Of a stretch of DNA of 15,906 nt, positions 1 through 7,537 are shown in pieces. The stretch is from Euryarchaeota archaeon UBA182 (GTDB lineage Archaea; Thermoplasmatota; Poseidoniia; Poseidoniales; Thalassarchaeaceae). The stretch spans positions 553 through 16,458 of the forward strand of contig DAGH01000007.1 in assembly GCA_002495675.1 (NCBI GenBank), written 5' to 3'. A program made the translations under genes and the position numbers. The notes beneath the pieces were generated by a model. It worked only from the letters and a program-made list of their open reading frames with translations. It was not told where the DNA came from and did no database searches. The first letter of the stretch is position 1. Each line of letters starts with the position of its first letter.

Positions 1-3000
1 TCCGAGTCCGCGTTGTTGCCAAGCCCGTCGGAGTCCGTATCGAGTGTTTCGGAGGAGTCCAGAGGGAAGGCATCCTCCTCGTCAAGAACGCCGTCATCGT
101 CATCGTCTGAATCCGCGTTGTCGCCTATTCCGTCCGAGTCCGTGTCTGTAGTTTCGAGGGGATTGGTTGGGAATGCGTCATTCAGATCGAGTACGCCATC
201 ACCATCATCATCGGAGTCTTCATTTGAACCGATACCGTCTCCATCAAGATCGTCCCATTCAGCGAGATCGAGCGGGAAGGCATCTTCGGTATCATTGAAT
301 CCATCATTGTCGTCATCTAGATCCATATTATTGCCAATTCCATCCGAGTCTGTATCGACCCATTCCGTGCTGTTGAATGGGAATGAATCTAATGTGTCTG
401 GATAGCCATCATTATCATCATCTGGATCTATGACGTCGCAGATCGAGTCTTGGTCGAAATCCGATGGGATTGATGTATTGTTCATGGGATCAGTGCCGCA
501 CTGTGACTCAATGATGTCGATCCACCCATCGTTGTCATCGTCGTAATCCGAATTGTCCCCGAGTCCATCCCCATCCCAATCGGAGGACTCCGTATCATCG
601 AGTGGGAAGTGGTCGGAGTCATCCAAAACCCCGTCATTATCATCATCGTGGTCTCGATGTGTCCCGAAATCGGTTATCTCGGGGTTCGTCATGTATAGAC
701 TCGTTGGCAATACGATATCATCTATCCATGCTGCATCCAGCCCGTTGGAAACGGTGACGTCCTTGGTGTAACTCCACCTGAGAGTGTGAGTGCCTGGTGA
801 AAGCATGAAAGAGTGATTCGTCCAATCAATATCCCCTGACCAAGATTCCACTTGGGTTCCGTCGATGTAAAATTCCAAAAAGTCATAGTTAGATTCAGAG
901 TCTACTTTGAATGCAAAACTGCCAGTCGCGCCCTCGGTGGCAATTACCAACGAAATCGATGATGTTGAGCTATCGCTAATCGACCCGGACCTCAGAGAAT
1001 TACTTCCCGAGTTGAAAATCGAGTTTTGGATATACCATGGGGTGCCAGTGCCAACATCCCACTGGAATGTCGAATTCAGATTTGGATCTTCGAAACCGTC
1101 TGTTTGGAAGTTGCAACATACAGGCTTGTATGTTTCGTCTGCCTTCCCATCTCCATCTGTATCCTGCCATGCTTGGTCGTCCAATGGGAAAGCGTCCATA
1201 TTGTCTTCCACTCCATCGCCGTCATCATCCATGTCGATGGCATCACACATACCATCTGAGTCAGTGTCCGCAGTCGGTATGCTGAGTGCATTATATGGAT
1301 CGGTCCCACAGATCAATTCGGACACATTTGACCAAGTGTCACCGTCTATGTCGTCATCCATGGCATCGCAGGTCCCATCGTTGTCAGAGTCAAGCGGCGT
1401 CGAATTAGGGTCGTTGAGTAGTGAGCCACATAAGTTCTCCTCTTCATCAGACCAACCATCCCCATCGGCGTCCGCATCTGTTCCATGGATTACAAGTTGC
1501 CAATCATTAACAGTGCCATTTGAGGACGTTGGATTGACATCGATAACCTCGACAGTCCATGTCCCGGAACTTATTTCCTCGAAATGGTGCATGCTTACCA
1601 TTTTGTGATATCTCATGTTCCCATAGTCTGCAGGGTTGGTGTCTGCAAGTATCGATGTATATCCACTCGGGGAGGTCAGGGTAATTATGAGGTCCCCTGG
1701 ATCGTCATGGTCAATATCCATGTACAACTCCACACTTTCTATGCTCACCATGTCGGTAACTGTATGCGAGAAAGACAAGGGAGATCCGGTTGAAGGTATG
1801 TTGACGGAGGGGGTGTATAGGGGTGAGGACACATTGACCTCGGTTCCTAGGTGAGTCCAGTTCTCTGCAAGATTCACGGCTGCGGTGGCGTCTACCATCC
1901 CGAATCCATAGTAATGGCTGACTGGCAAACCTGCTCCGTTAACAGACCAGTTTTCATGATTGATGTCATTTGGTGTCGAGGAGTGTACCAATATCGCTTG
2001 CATATCCCGCCAAGTTAACGTTGGGTCTGCCTCCAAGATTAAAGCGGTCAAACCAGCAACCTTTGGTCCTGAAGATGATGTGCCTCCAAAGTCGTCAGTG
2101 TAGTTCGTGGTACTGTATCCTACACTTCCCGTCCTATCGGCGGTGGTTATACCCAATGGACCGCCATTTGATGGGCCCACTACCAATACAGGTGCGCCTA
2201 TGCTTGAATACCAAGACTGTTCTCCGTTGTATGTTATAGCTCCAATTGCAATTGTATACCTTGATTTCTGATATCCTTTCTGATTCACGTTTTCATCCGT
2301 TGTATACTCGTTCCCTGCTGAGAATGTGAAAATATTTCCTAGAGAGGATCTCCCATTGTATACGCCCGATTCCAACATGGCCGCTTGGCTGGGGCCCAGA
2401 CCTTGAAAACCAGCACCGCCATAACCCCAGGAATTATGATAGATGTCGATGTCTTGATTGAAATCTGACAATGCTGGGATTGAAGCGCCACCACATAGGA
2501 ACCTAGCGTGATTATGACTAGCGCCCCATGCCACGCCGGCTATTCCTATTCCATTATCTCCTACTCCTGCTGCTACACCAGAAACAGCGGTTCCATGGTT
2601 GTCACTCGCCTGTACTGGATTCGGATCTGGGTCGTTATCACAGTAGTCGTAGGATGTAGTTGAGTCATAAGTCGCTTGAAGATCCTCATGGGTGGTATCC
2701 AATCCATCATCGACAACCCTAATCAGGACACCAGACCCATTGTATCTATCCCAAGCCCCTGTTATGTTCAAGTCAACGCCAGGCACGGAATTGTATTGTC
2801 CGGTGTTGATCAGGTGCCATTGATCGGAGATCATTGGATCATTTGGCACCCCCATAGGAACGGGCTGAAGGAAATCGTACAACGGTGAATATAACTCGAT
2901 TTCACCATTTCTTTGTAGTGTTTCGAGCTCCTTTTCATCGACAAATTCTCCAGGAATTACGTATACGTCCTCAAGGAATGCATCAGGGATTACAGACTCG

Positions 3001-3281
3001 GAGGGCATGGTTTTCGACAGCAATTCCGGGTTTGTCGTCACAATGGTCCATCCAATGTGTTCAACATCCGGACCCATGTGTTCGAGGGAGGCCCTTTCGC
3101 GCGCAAATGACCATTGCAATTCAGTGGAAAGAGCATCAATAATCGGTGTATGGTGGTCAAAAAGCGAGTTTTCTTCCTCAGGTTCTTCGTTTGCACTACT
3201 CTGGGCTTGTGCAGCCGGAGCGATTATACTCGAAATCATCAACAAGACGAGGAGGCTGGACAACGCACTACGGGCCATCAT
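1..3281 (-). CDS. Secreted furin/kexin-like subtilisin (S8B) protease with P domain, MAM-like domain and TSP3 repeats; 3' end off the left edge
   Basis: The reading frame is open from ATG at 3281 to the left edge (1093 full codons, no stop), so the C-terminus is missing. Residues 1-26 form a signal peptide ending APAAQA, followed by a prodomain-like stretch to about 150. The peptidase S8 domain (about 150-470) has catalytic Asp191 (VVDDG), His229 (DNHGT), oxyanion Asn324 (SAGNE) and Ser402 (GGTSSSGP). The segment LTWRDMQ, the motif VSHYYGFGMVDA and the QDWTH-like run AENWTH match furin closely. Residues about 470-598 are a P/proprotein-convertase domain (DLIITLTSPSG, GTWTVEV). TSP3 calcium loops follow (about 602-715), then a MAM/jelly-roll-like domain (about 728-858; FYIDG, GTHTLRW, AAWIDDI), then a second TSP3 array from 878 to the edge. 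It is probably an exported, calcium-dependent endopeptidase. ATG codons at 3281 and 3278 are adjacent and either could be the start. S8B membership is firm; the substrate is unknown. Confidence 0.9.
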   Translation of the reverse strand, partial: MMARSALSSLLVLLMISSIIAPAAQAQSSANEEPEEENSLFDHHTPIIDALSTELQWSFARERASLEHMGPDVEHIGWTIVTTNPELLSKTMPSESVIPDAFLEDVYVIPGEFVDEKELETLQRNGEIELYSPLYDFLQPVPMGVPNDPMISDQWHLINTGQYNSVPGVDLNITGAWDRYNGSGVLIRVVDDGLDTTHEDLQATYDSTTSYDYCDNDPDPNPVQASDNHGTAVSGVAAGVGDNGIGIAGVAWGASHNHARFLCGGASIPALSDFNQDIDIYHNSWGYGGAGFQGLGPSQAAMLESGVYNGRSSLGNIFTFSAGNEYTTDENVNQKGYQKSRYTIAIGAITYNGEQSWYSSIGAPVLVVGPSNGGPLGITTADRTGSVGYSTTNYTDDFGGTSSSGPKVAGLTALILEADPTLTWRDMQAILVHSSTPNDINHENWSVNGAGLPVSHYYGFGMVDATAAVNLAENWTHLGTEVNVSSPLYTPSVNIPSTGSPLSFSHTVTDMVSIESVELYMDIDHDDPGDLIITLTSPSGYTSILADTNPADYGNMRYHKMVSMHHFEEISSGTWTVEVIDVNPTSSNGTVNDWQLVIHGTDADADGDGWSDEEENLCGSLLNDPNSTPLDSDNDGTCDAMDDDIDGDTWSNVSELICGTDPYNALSIPTADTDSDGMCDAIDMDDDGDGVEDNMDAFPLDDQAWQDTDGDGKADETYKPVCCNFQTDGFEDPNLNSTFQWDVGTGTPWYIQNSIFNSGSNSLRSGSISDSSTSSISLVIATEGATGSFAFKVDSESNYDFLEFYIDGTQVESWSGDIDWTNHSFMLSPGTHTLRWSYTKDVTVSNGLDAAWIDDIVLPTSLYMTNPEITDFGTHRDHDDDNDGVLDDSDHFPLDDTESSDWDGDGLGDNSDYDDDNDGWIDIIESQCGTDPMNNTSIPSDFDQDSICDVIDPDDDNDGYPDTLDSFPFNSTEWVDTDSDGIGNNMDLDDDNDGFNDTEDAFPLDLAEWDDLDGDGIGSNEDSDDDGDGVLDLNDAFPTNPLETTDTDSDGIGDNADSDDDDDGVLDEEDAFPLDSSETLDTDSDGLGNNADS
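6..650 (-). repeat. TSP3 calcium-loop array inside the protease gene, mostly 35-residue (105 bp) units
   Basis: Six consecutive coding units tile this span exactly: one of 35 codons (650-546), one of 40 codons (545-426) and four of 35 codons (425-6), with a seventh cut by the edge. The 35-residue unit reads roughly xDDDxDGxxDxxDAFPxxxxExxDTDxDGIGxNxD. The 40-residue unit replaces DAFP by a two-cysteine form (ESQCGTDP ... SICDVID). Asp and Asn spacing fits thrombospondin type 3 calcium loops. The DNA copies are diverged, so this is a protein repeat rather than a recent tandem duplication. Confidence 0.85.
1137..1478 (-). repeat. First TSP3 calcium-loop array of the protease, between P domain and MAM-like domain
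   Basis: Asp-rich units (DADADGDGWSDEE, DSDNDGTCDAMD, DTDSDGMCDAIDMDDDGDG, then DAFPLDD and DTDGDGKAD) follow the P domain directly. Cysteine-containing units (NLCGS...GTCDAMD and LICGTDP...GMCDAID) come first and a single DAFP-type unit ends the array. It is likely a rigid calcium-stabilised spacer. The order of unit types differs from the second array at 6-650. Confidence 0.75.
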
Positions 3282-3304
3282 AACTCCAATGGCTGACTTC
3301 AATG

Positions 3305-3312
3305 TTTTAATT
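3305..3312 (-). promoter_or_regulatory. Possible TATA box of the protease gene
   Basis: The minus-strand sequence AATTAAAA lies 24-31 bp before the ATG at 3281. Archaeal TATA boxes sit about 25 bp before the transcription start, so the transcript would begin at or very near the ATG and be leaderless. No Shine-Dalgarno sequence is visible before this ATG, which agrees. The call rests on position and AT content only. Confidence 0.35.
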
Positions 3313-3367
3313 GGTGTTCTTCTTTGATGGCCTGTCGGGCGATTCGTGACCGGAAATAACTCTGGGG

Positions 3368-3452
3368 TGGTGCAGGCGGCAGGATTCGAACCTGCGAAGC
3401 ACTATGCAGCGGATCTTGAGCCCGCCCCCTTTGACCACTCGGGTACACCTGC
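3368..3452 (-). tRNA. tRNA-Leu (anticodon CAA), CCA encoded
   Basis: Read on the minus strand, the acceptor strand GCAGGTG pairs with CGCCTGC (one G-T wobble) and is followed by A73 and an encoded CCA. The anticodon stem GCGGG/TCCGC closes the loop CTCAAGA, giving anticodon CAA, which reads UUG. The T arm is GCAGG-TTCGAAT-CCTGC. The variable region of 13 bases contains a short hairpin (GCA-TAG-TGC), as expected for a class II tRNA such as Leu. The 85 nt include CCA, and no intron is visible. The gene lies head to head with the GINS-like gene. Confidence 0.93.
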
Positions 3453-3476
3453 GTCCCTACGAAGGCTGTTGCGTTA

Positions 3477-4397
3477 TTGAGTTCGACGGAAGAGAGAAAT
3501 TACAACAAGGTAATCAAGGAATCATTGAAGGATCGTTTACTCAAGCGCAGCATAATGAGCGAGTTGGAGAAGGGCGAGGAACACGACCTAACTCCGGGTG
3601 AACTCGATAGGATTGAGAAGGCGATCTTTGAGATAGCACGCCAACAAAGGGGGAAATTAGTCCCCGTCGCATTGCCATTCCCTGATTTCTGGAGTCGTGT
3701 TGGACAATTGATAATTCATCTCGAGCGGGAAATAGACGATATGCGACGAGAAGGTGCAGGGAGCGCCCGTCTGTCAACTGCCACTAGAAGGCTGTCTAAT
3801 ATCAGGACGCAGTTGCGAAACTTGGCCAATTTAAGATTGAACGCACTCACCAGCAATGCAGTGGTGGACTCGTTGTTGGGCCAGAGTAAGGATAATTCCG
3901 CAAAAACAGGCAAATCAATAGATTGGTCGAAGATGGATGTAAAAGAGAGGATTTTCCACTCTGAGGTCTCTATCGCCGTCGACAAATTCCGAAGGGTCGC
4001 TTCATGGAATTTACTCATGGGCATAGAGGAAAAGATCGAGGAAAATCCCGTTGGTGTACCTGAATTGACTGTTTTTGAAAATGTTGGATCAGGGGAATTA
4101 GCCCCATTACCCGATCCCATTGCAAAAAGTTCCGATAATTGGAATGATCCTGACATGGACGAGGAGGATAGGATTAGGGCGATAGATGCAGGATATTTTG
4201 AGGTGCCTGCCCCACCTACGCCTGTTGCAAATGAGCCACATTTGGTACGAGTTAGAATAATTCAGAACAGTGAGGACCCCATCATCGATGAAGATGGACG
4301 AGAAATTAGTATAATCAAAGGTGAGTTTTGCGAATGCTCGCGAAAAATGAGTGAGACTCTGATCTCGATAGGATTGGCAGAACCTGTTGACGCTTGA
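3477..4397 (+). CDS. GINS complex subunit, GINS15/51-like (DNA replication)
   Basis: The 306-residue protein is predicted to be a subunit of the archaeal GINS complex, which bridges MCM helicase and polymerase or GAN partners at the replication fork. The C-terminal 50 residues (about 256-305: VRVRII, DEDGREISIIKGEF, ETLISIGLAEPV) match the small beta-rich B domain of the GINS15/51 family. The helical region about 40-180 would be the A domain, and a charged Pro-rich linker (about 185-254) separates them. A-before-B order fits GINS15/51 rather than GINS23. The longest frame begins with TTG at 3477, only 24 bp from the 5' end of the divergent tRNA. The first ATG is at 3555 (residue 27), so the start is uncertain. 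The C1 peptidase follows 40 bp downstream and may be cotranscribed. Family assignment rests mainly on the B domain; the A domain is divergent. Confidence 0.72.
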   Translation: MSSTEERNYNKVIKESLKDRLLKRSIMSELEKGEEHDLTPGELDRIEKAIFEIARQQRGKLVPVALPFPDFWSRVGQLIIHLEREIDDMRREGAGSARLSTATRRLSNIRTQLRNLANLRLNALTSNAVVDSLLGQSKDNSAKTGKSIDWSKMDVKERIFHSEVSIAVDKFRRVASWNLLMGIEEKIEENPVGVPELTVFENVGSGELAPLPDPIAKSSDNWNDPDMDEEDRIRAIDAGYFEVPAPPTPVANEPHLVRVRIIQNSEDPIIDEDGREISIIKGEFCECSRKMSETLISIGLAEPVDA

Positions 4398-4437
4398 ACG
4401 AGGAATGACCAAATGCCTCTGAGTCGGATAGGTATCC

Positions 4438-5790
4438 ATGTCGAGTGATGGTTCCGTAAGCTTGGAAATGATTCAACACCTAAGAGAAAGATTTTCTCAA
4501 GATCCAACAAATAAGCTCCTGCAGAACGCACTGAGCAACGGACACTTGATCGATGTCGCATTGGACAGGGATATTGTCCAGAGCACAGACTCTTCATTCA
4601 GTACGAAATTGGATAGTTGGACTGCTACGAATCAAAGGTCCAGTGGTAGGTGTTGGCTTTTCGCTGCTTTGAACCTCTTCAGACCAGGAGCAATGGATAT
4701 GATGAATATGAAAGACTTTGAATTCAGTCAGGCACACATACATTTCTGGGATAAGTTCGAGCGGTCCAATTGCTTTCTTGAATCAATGATAGAATTGGGG
4801 AATAGGGACATTGGAGATCGTACCGTTCACTTTCTGCTGAGCGATCCCATCGGAGATGGGGGTCAATGGAATATGGCCATGAATTTGATTCGTAAGCATG
4901 GACTAGTTCCTAAGTCAGCATTCCCTGAATCCAAATCTAGTAGCGCCACTCGATGGATGAATGCGAGCCTAAAGGATCTTCTGAGATCTTCTGCCTGTGA
5001 GCTAAGAGATATGATCTCTAGGGATGTCGGGCTTGAGGAGGTCCGAGCTAGGAAAAAAGAAATGATTGGGGGTGTCTGGAGATTATTGTGCATGCATCTG
5101 GGGACGCCGCCAGAGAGATTCAGCTGGCAGTGGAGAGACAAGGATGACGTTTTTCATAGAAAAGGGGAGATGACTCCATTGGAGTTTTCTTCGCAGTTCG
5201 TCAGCGTTGATTGGGATGACTATGTGTGCCTTGTTCACGACCCTAGAAATGACATGTACAAGACCTACACCGTGGACAGATTGCAAAACGTAGCCGGCGG
5301 GCCACCAGTGGTGTACCTAAATGTCCCCATTGAGGAAATGAAGAGGATCACGATGGAGATAATCGAAGATGGGCTTCCTGTTTGGATGGGTTGTGATGTT
5401 GGGAAACAGATGCATAGGAAGCGAGGCTTATGGGATTCAAACTTGTATGACCTGCAGGGATTGTATGGATTCCAATATGGTATGGACAAACGTGATCGAC
5501 TGATTCATGGTCAGACTGTGATGACGCACGCAATGTTGTTCACTGGGGTTGACGTGGTGGACGGGTCTCCACGAAGGTGGAGAGTAGAGAACTCTTGGGG
5601 GACAAAGGAAAGCGGGGACAAGGGATTCTTCACGATGAATGACAACTGGTTCGACGATTACATGTTTGAGATTGCCTCACCGAGTTCAAAACTATCCGAG
5701 GAGATGAGGAAAGGGCTCGAAACAAGTGCAACTATGTTACCAGCGTGGGACCCTATGGGATCACTAGCCAGGAGAGGGCCCTTATTCTGA
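4438..5790 (+). CDS. Bleomycin hydrolase / aminopeptidase C-type cysteine peptidase (C1B)
   Basis: This 450-residue papain-fold aminopeptidase is close to the usual length of the family (about 445-455 residues). Gln66 and Cys72 lie in NQRSSGRCWLFA, His364 in THAMLFTG and Asn385 in VENSWG, completing the catalytic set. Further family marks are FPES, the WMGCDVGK region and the C-terminal LPAWDPMG. Family members form cytoplasmic hexameric cages that trim peptides from the N-terminus, and the C-terminal arm reaches into the active site. There is no signal peptide. The family signature near the C-terminus (PAWDPMG.LA) is followed here by six more residues, RRGPLF. The gene starts 40 bp after the GINS-like gene, and its stop is 3 bp from that of convergent rpsJ. 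It probably acts in peptide recycling. Confidence 0.93.
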   Translation: MSSDGSVSLEMIQHLRERFSQDPTNKLLQNALSNGHLIDVALDRDIVQSTDSSFSTKLDSWTATNQRSSGRCWLFAALNLFRPGAMDMMNMKDFEFSQAHIHFWDKFERSNCFLESMIELGNRDIGDRTVHFLLSDPIGDGGQWNMAMNLIRKHGLVPKSAFPESKSSSATRWMNASLKDLLRSSACELRDMISRDVGLEEVRARKKEMIGGVWRLLCMHLGTPPERFSWQWRDKDDVFHRKGEMTPLEFSSQFVSVDWDDYVCLVHDPRNDMYKTYTVDRLQNVAGGPPVVYLNVPIEEMKRITMEIIEDGLPVWMGCDVGKQMHRKRGLWDSNLYDLQGLYGFQYGMDKRDRLIHGQTVMTHAMLFTGVDVVDGSPRRWRVENSWGTKESGDKGFFTMNDNWFDDYMFEIASPSSKLSEEMRKGLETSATMLPAWDPMGSLARRGPLF

Positions 5791-5793
5791 CAA

Positions 5794-6123
5794 TCAAGCG
5801 AGATTTCTCAGTGAAAGTTCTATTGTGACAGAGTCTGGTATTGGGATTCTTAGGACCTGCCTGAGAGCAGTTTCATCTTTTGCGGTATTTGTGACTAATT
5901 CCAAGAGTCTCTTGTGTATCCGCATTTCCCAATGGTCGTAAGTCTCAGAACCTTCCCCTGAGGGTGCTTTCCTACAGGGGACGACTAACTTCCGTGTTGG
6001 TAGTGGAATGGGTCCTCTGAGCTTGACGCCAGATTCATCCGATATCCTCTTTATCTGCGTGCAGACTGTGTCTACGTCCTCGTGATTTTCCCCGGTGAGC
6101 TTGATAGTGGTGACGACTGGCAT
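5794..6123 (-). CDS. rpsJ: 30S ribosomal protein S10 (uS10)
   Basis: The 109-residue protein carries typical archaeal/eukaryal uS10 features: an N-terminal beta strand with TTIKLTGEN, the block GVKLRGPIPLPTRK, the segment YDHWEMRIHKRLLEL (the tip that binds 16S rRNA helices in the head of the small subunit), and the C-terminal IPDSVTIELSL. It is slightly longer than the common archaeal length of about 102. The gene lies 25 bp downstream of EF-1 alpha, a classical archaeal pairing. The minus strand shows GAGGTGG before the ATG with 7-8 nt spacing, so it is translated from its own ribosome binding site on a shared mRNA. Confidence 0.96.
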   Translation of the reverse strand: MPVVTTIKLTGENHEDVDTVCTQIKRISDESGVKLRGPIPLPTRKLVVPCRKAPSGEGSETYDHWEMRIHKRLLELVTNTAKDETALRQVLRIPIPDSVTIELSLRNLA

Positions 6124-6148
6124 CCAGTTACCACCTCAGTCCCCAGGT

Positions 6149-7432
6149 TCAAGCCTTCTTCTCGATCTTGGCGCAAACGCCTGCCGCAACGGTCTTCCCC
6201 ATGTCACGTATTGCGAATCTTGAAAGCTCTGGGAACGCATCTTGCTGCTCTATTGCCATTGGCTTTGTGGGTTGGAACCTGACCAGGGCGGCATCGCCCG
6301 ACTTAAGGAAAGCAGGGGTCTCCCCCGTCTTCAGATTCTTCACGAGTTCGACGAACCTGACCGCTACTTGTGCGGTGTGTGCGTGGAAAACGGGTGTGTA
6401 CCCCACACCAACGGCCTTTGGTATGTCCATTATCTGTATGTTGCCCAAGAAGGTCTCATCATGTCTGACGAAGGTAGGTGGATTATCTTGGTATCCTGCG
6501 ATGTCCCCTCTTCGGATGTCTGTGACTGCTAAGCCCCTAACATTGAATCCAACGTTGTCTCCTGGCTCAGCTCTATCGACCTGTGTGTGGTGCATCTCAA
6601 TGCTCTTTACCTCAGCCGATTTCTGGCTTGGGTTGAACACTACTGTCTTTCCTGGATTCAACACTCCGGTTTCGATCTTTCCAACGGGTACTGTTCCTAT
6701 TCCGCCAATCTTGTAGACGTCTTGGATGGGCAGCCTTAGAGGGCGATCAGTCGGCTTGGGTGGCATTGTGATTGCGTCGATTGCCTCGAAGAGTGTTGGG
6801 CCTTTGTACCAAGACATGTTGTCACTCTTCTTGTAGATGTTCTCGCCATTCTGGGATGAGCCTGCGATGAAGTTCACATCGTCGGGTTTGAAGCCTGCCA
6901 TCTTGAGAAGGTTGGAGACCTCGGTCTTAACTTCGTTGTACTTCGATTCTTGGTAGTCAACACCACTGATGTCCATCTTGTTGATGTTCACGATCAGTTG
7001 TGTGACACCGAGGACCCTCGCTAGGAAGGCGTGCTCCTTGGTCTGTGCGTTCACACCATCGTTGGCCGCCACGACGAGAACTGCGGCATCTGCCTGGCTT
7101 GTGCCTGTGATCATGTTCTTCACGAAGTCTCTGTGCCCGGGGGCGTCGATGACTGTGAAGTAATAGTTGGGGGTGTAGAACTCCTTGTGCGCGACGTCGA
7201 TGGTAATTCCGCGCTCTCGCTCTTCTTTCAGGCCGTCCATGACGTATGCCAATCCGAAGCCGGCCTTCCCTGACTCGCTTGCGAGCTTCTCATTTTTATC
7301 GATCACGTGCTGTTCAATGTGTCCGCTGTCTAGTAGCAGTCTTCCGACAGTCGTTGACTTTCCGTGGTCGACGTGACCAATGAATACAATATTTAGATGC
7401 GGCTTGCTTTTATCTTCCCACTGTGAACCCAT
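6149..7432 (-). CDS. tuf: Translation elongation factor 1-alpha (aEF-1A)
   Basis: This GTPase delivers aminoacyl-tRNA to the ribosome. Numbered from the ATG at 7432 (427 residues), the G motifs are GHVDHGKS (G1, 19-26), Thr77 in ERGITID (G2), DAPGH (G3, 96-100) and NKMD (G4, 151-154), with a GSS near G5. Domains II and III follow (GTVPVGKIETG, GDNVGFNVRG, PVFHAHTAQVAVRF, ending DMGKTVAAGV). Length and motifs are normal for an archaeal EF-1A. The frame can be extended by three codons to a GTG at 7441, but that GTG is part of the Shine-Dalgarno sequence AGAGGTG, which is spaced correctly for the ATG at 7432. I therefore prefer the ATG. S10 follows in the same transcript. Confidence 0.97.
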   Translation of the reverse strand: MGSQWEDKSKPHLNIVFIGHVDHGKSTTVGRLLLDSGHIEQHVIDKNEKLASESGKAGFGLAYVMDGLKEERERGITIDVAHKEFYTPNYYFTVIDAPGHRDFVKNMITGTSQADAAVLVVAANDGVNAQTKEHAFLARVLGVTQLIVNINKMDISGVDYQESKYNEVKTEVSNLLKMAGFKPDDVNFIAGSSQNGENIYKKSDNMSWYKGPTLFEAIDAITMPPKPTDRPLRLPIQDVYKIGGIGTVPVGKIETGVLNPGKTVVFNPSQKSAEVKSIEMHHTQVDRAEPGDNVGFNVRGLAVTDIRRGDIAGYQDNPPTFVRHDETFLGNIQIMDIPKAVGVGYTPVFHAHTAQVAVRFVELVKNLKTGETPAFLKSGDAALVRFQPTKPMAIEQQDAFPELSRFAIRDMGKTVAAGVCAKIEKKA

Positions 7433-7437
7433 GTTGT

Positions 7438-7445
7438 ACACCTCT
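7438..7445 (-). promoter_or_regulatory. Shine-Dalgarno sequence of EF-1 alpha; decides the start
   Basis: The minus strand reads AGAGGTGTACAAC directly before ATG 7432. The GAGGTG core is six bases from the ATG. The longer frame would begin with the GTG that is embedded in this core, which would leave it without a ribosome binding site. Confidence 0.7.
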
Positions 7446-7470
7446 AGGTGAGCCGGCGACTTGAGGTGTG

Positions 7471-7478
7471 TATTTGAA
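7471..7478 (-). promoter_or_regulatory. Possible TATA box of the EF-1 alpha / S10 transcript
   Basis: The minus-strand sequence TTCAAATA is close to the archaeal TATA consensus and lies 39-46 bp before the ATG at 7432. Transcription would begin near 7446-7450, giving a leader of about 15-18 nt that contains the Shine-Dalgarno sequence. The remaining gap up to the PKD lipoprotein gene (to 7537) shows nothing else I can assign, and no strong terminator hairpin. Confidence 0.4.
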
Positions 7479-7537
7479 CCTCACCCCCCAAAGCGAATAC
7501 AGAACAACGCCAATTTGGGGCCTGATGGTAGCCGAAC

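Noticed and set aside
6..650. Regular 105 bp periodicity resembling a DNA repeat or CRISPR-like array
   Set aside because: Units are diverged at DNA level, have no conserved short repeat with unique spacers, and keep reading frame and protein motif; it is a coding protein repeat.
13..1608. Several plus-strand Ser/Pro-rich reading frames
   Set aside because: They are the reverse complement of Asp-rich TSP3 codons (GAY read backwards gives TCN/ATC). The minus-strand frame is continuous and has domain structure.
3716..4597. Minus-strand frames over the GINS-like and C1 peptidase genes
   Set aside because: No domain signal, mutually overlapping, and opposite to frames with family motifs.
6168..6716. 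Long plus-strand frame of 182 codons antisense to EF-1 alpha
   Set aside because: No recognisable motif; the opposite strand encodes unmistakable EF-1 alpha. Long antisense frames are common over strongly codon-biased genes.
7438..7468. ACACCTC ... GAGGTGT inverted repeat in front of EF-1 alpha as a translation-control hairpin
   Set aside because: Arms of seven bases with an 18-base loop; the likely transcript start lies between the arms, so the far arm would not be in the mRNA.
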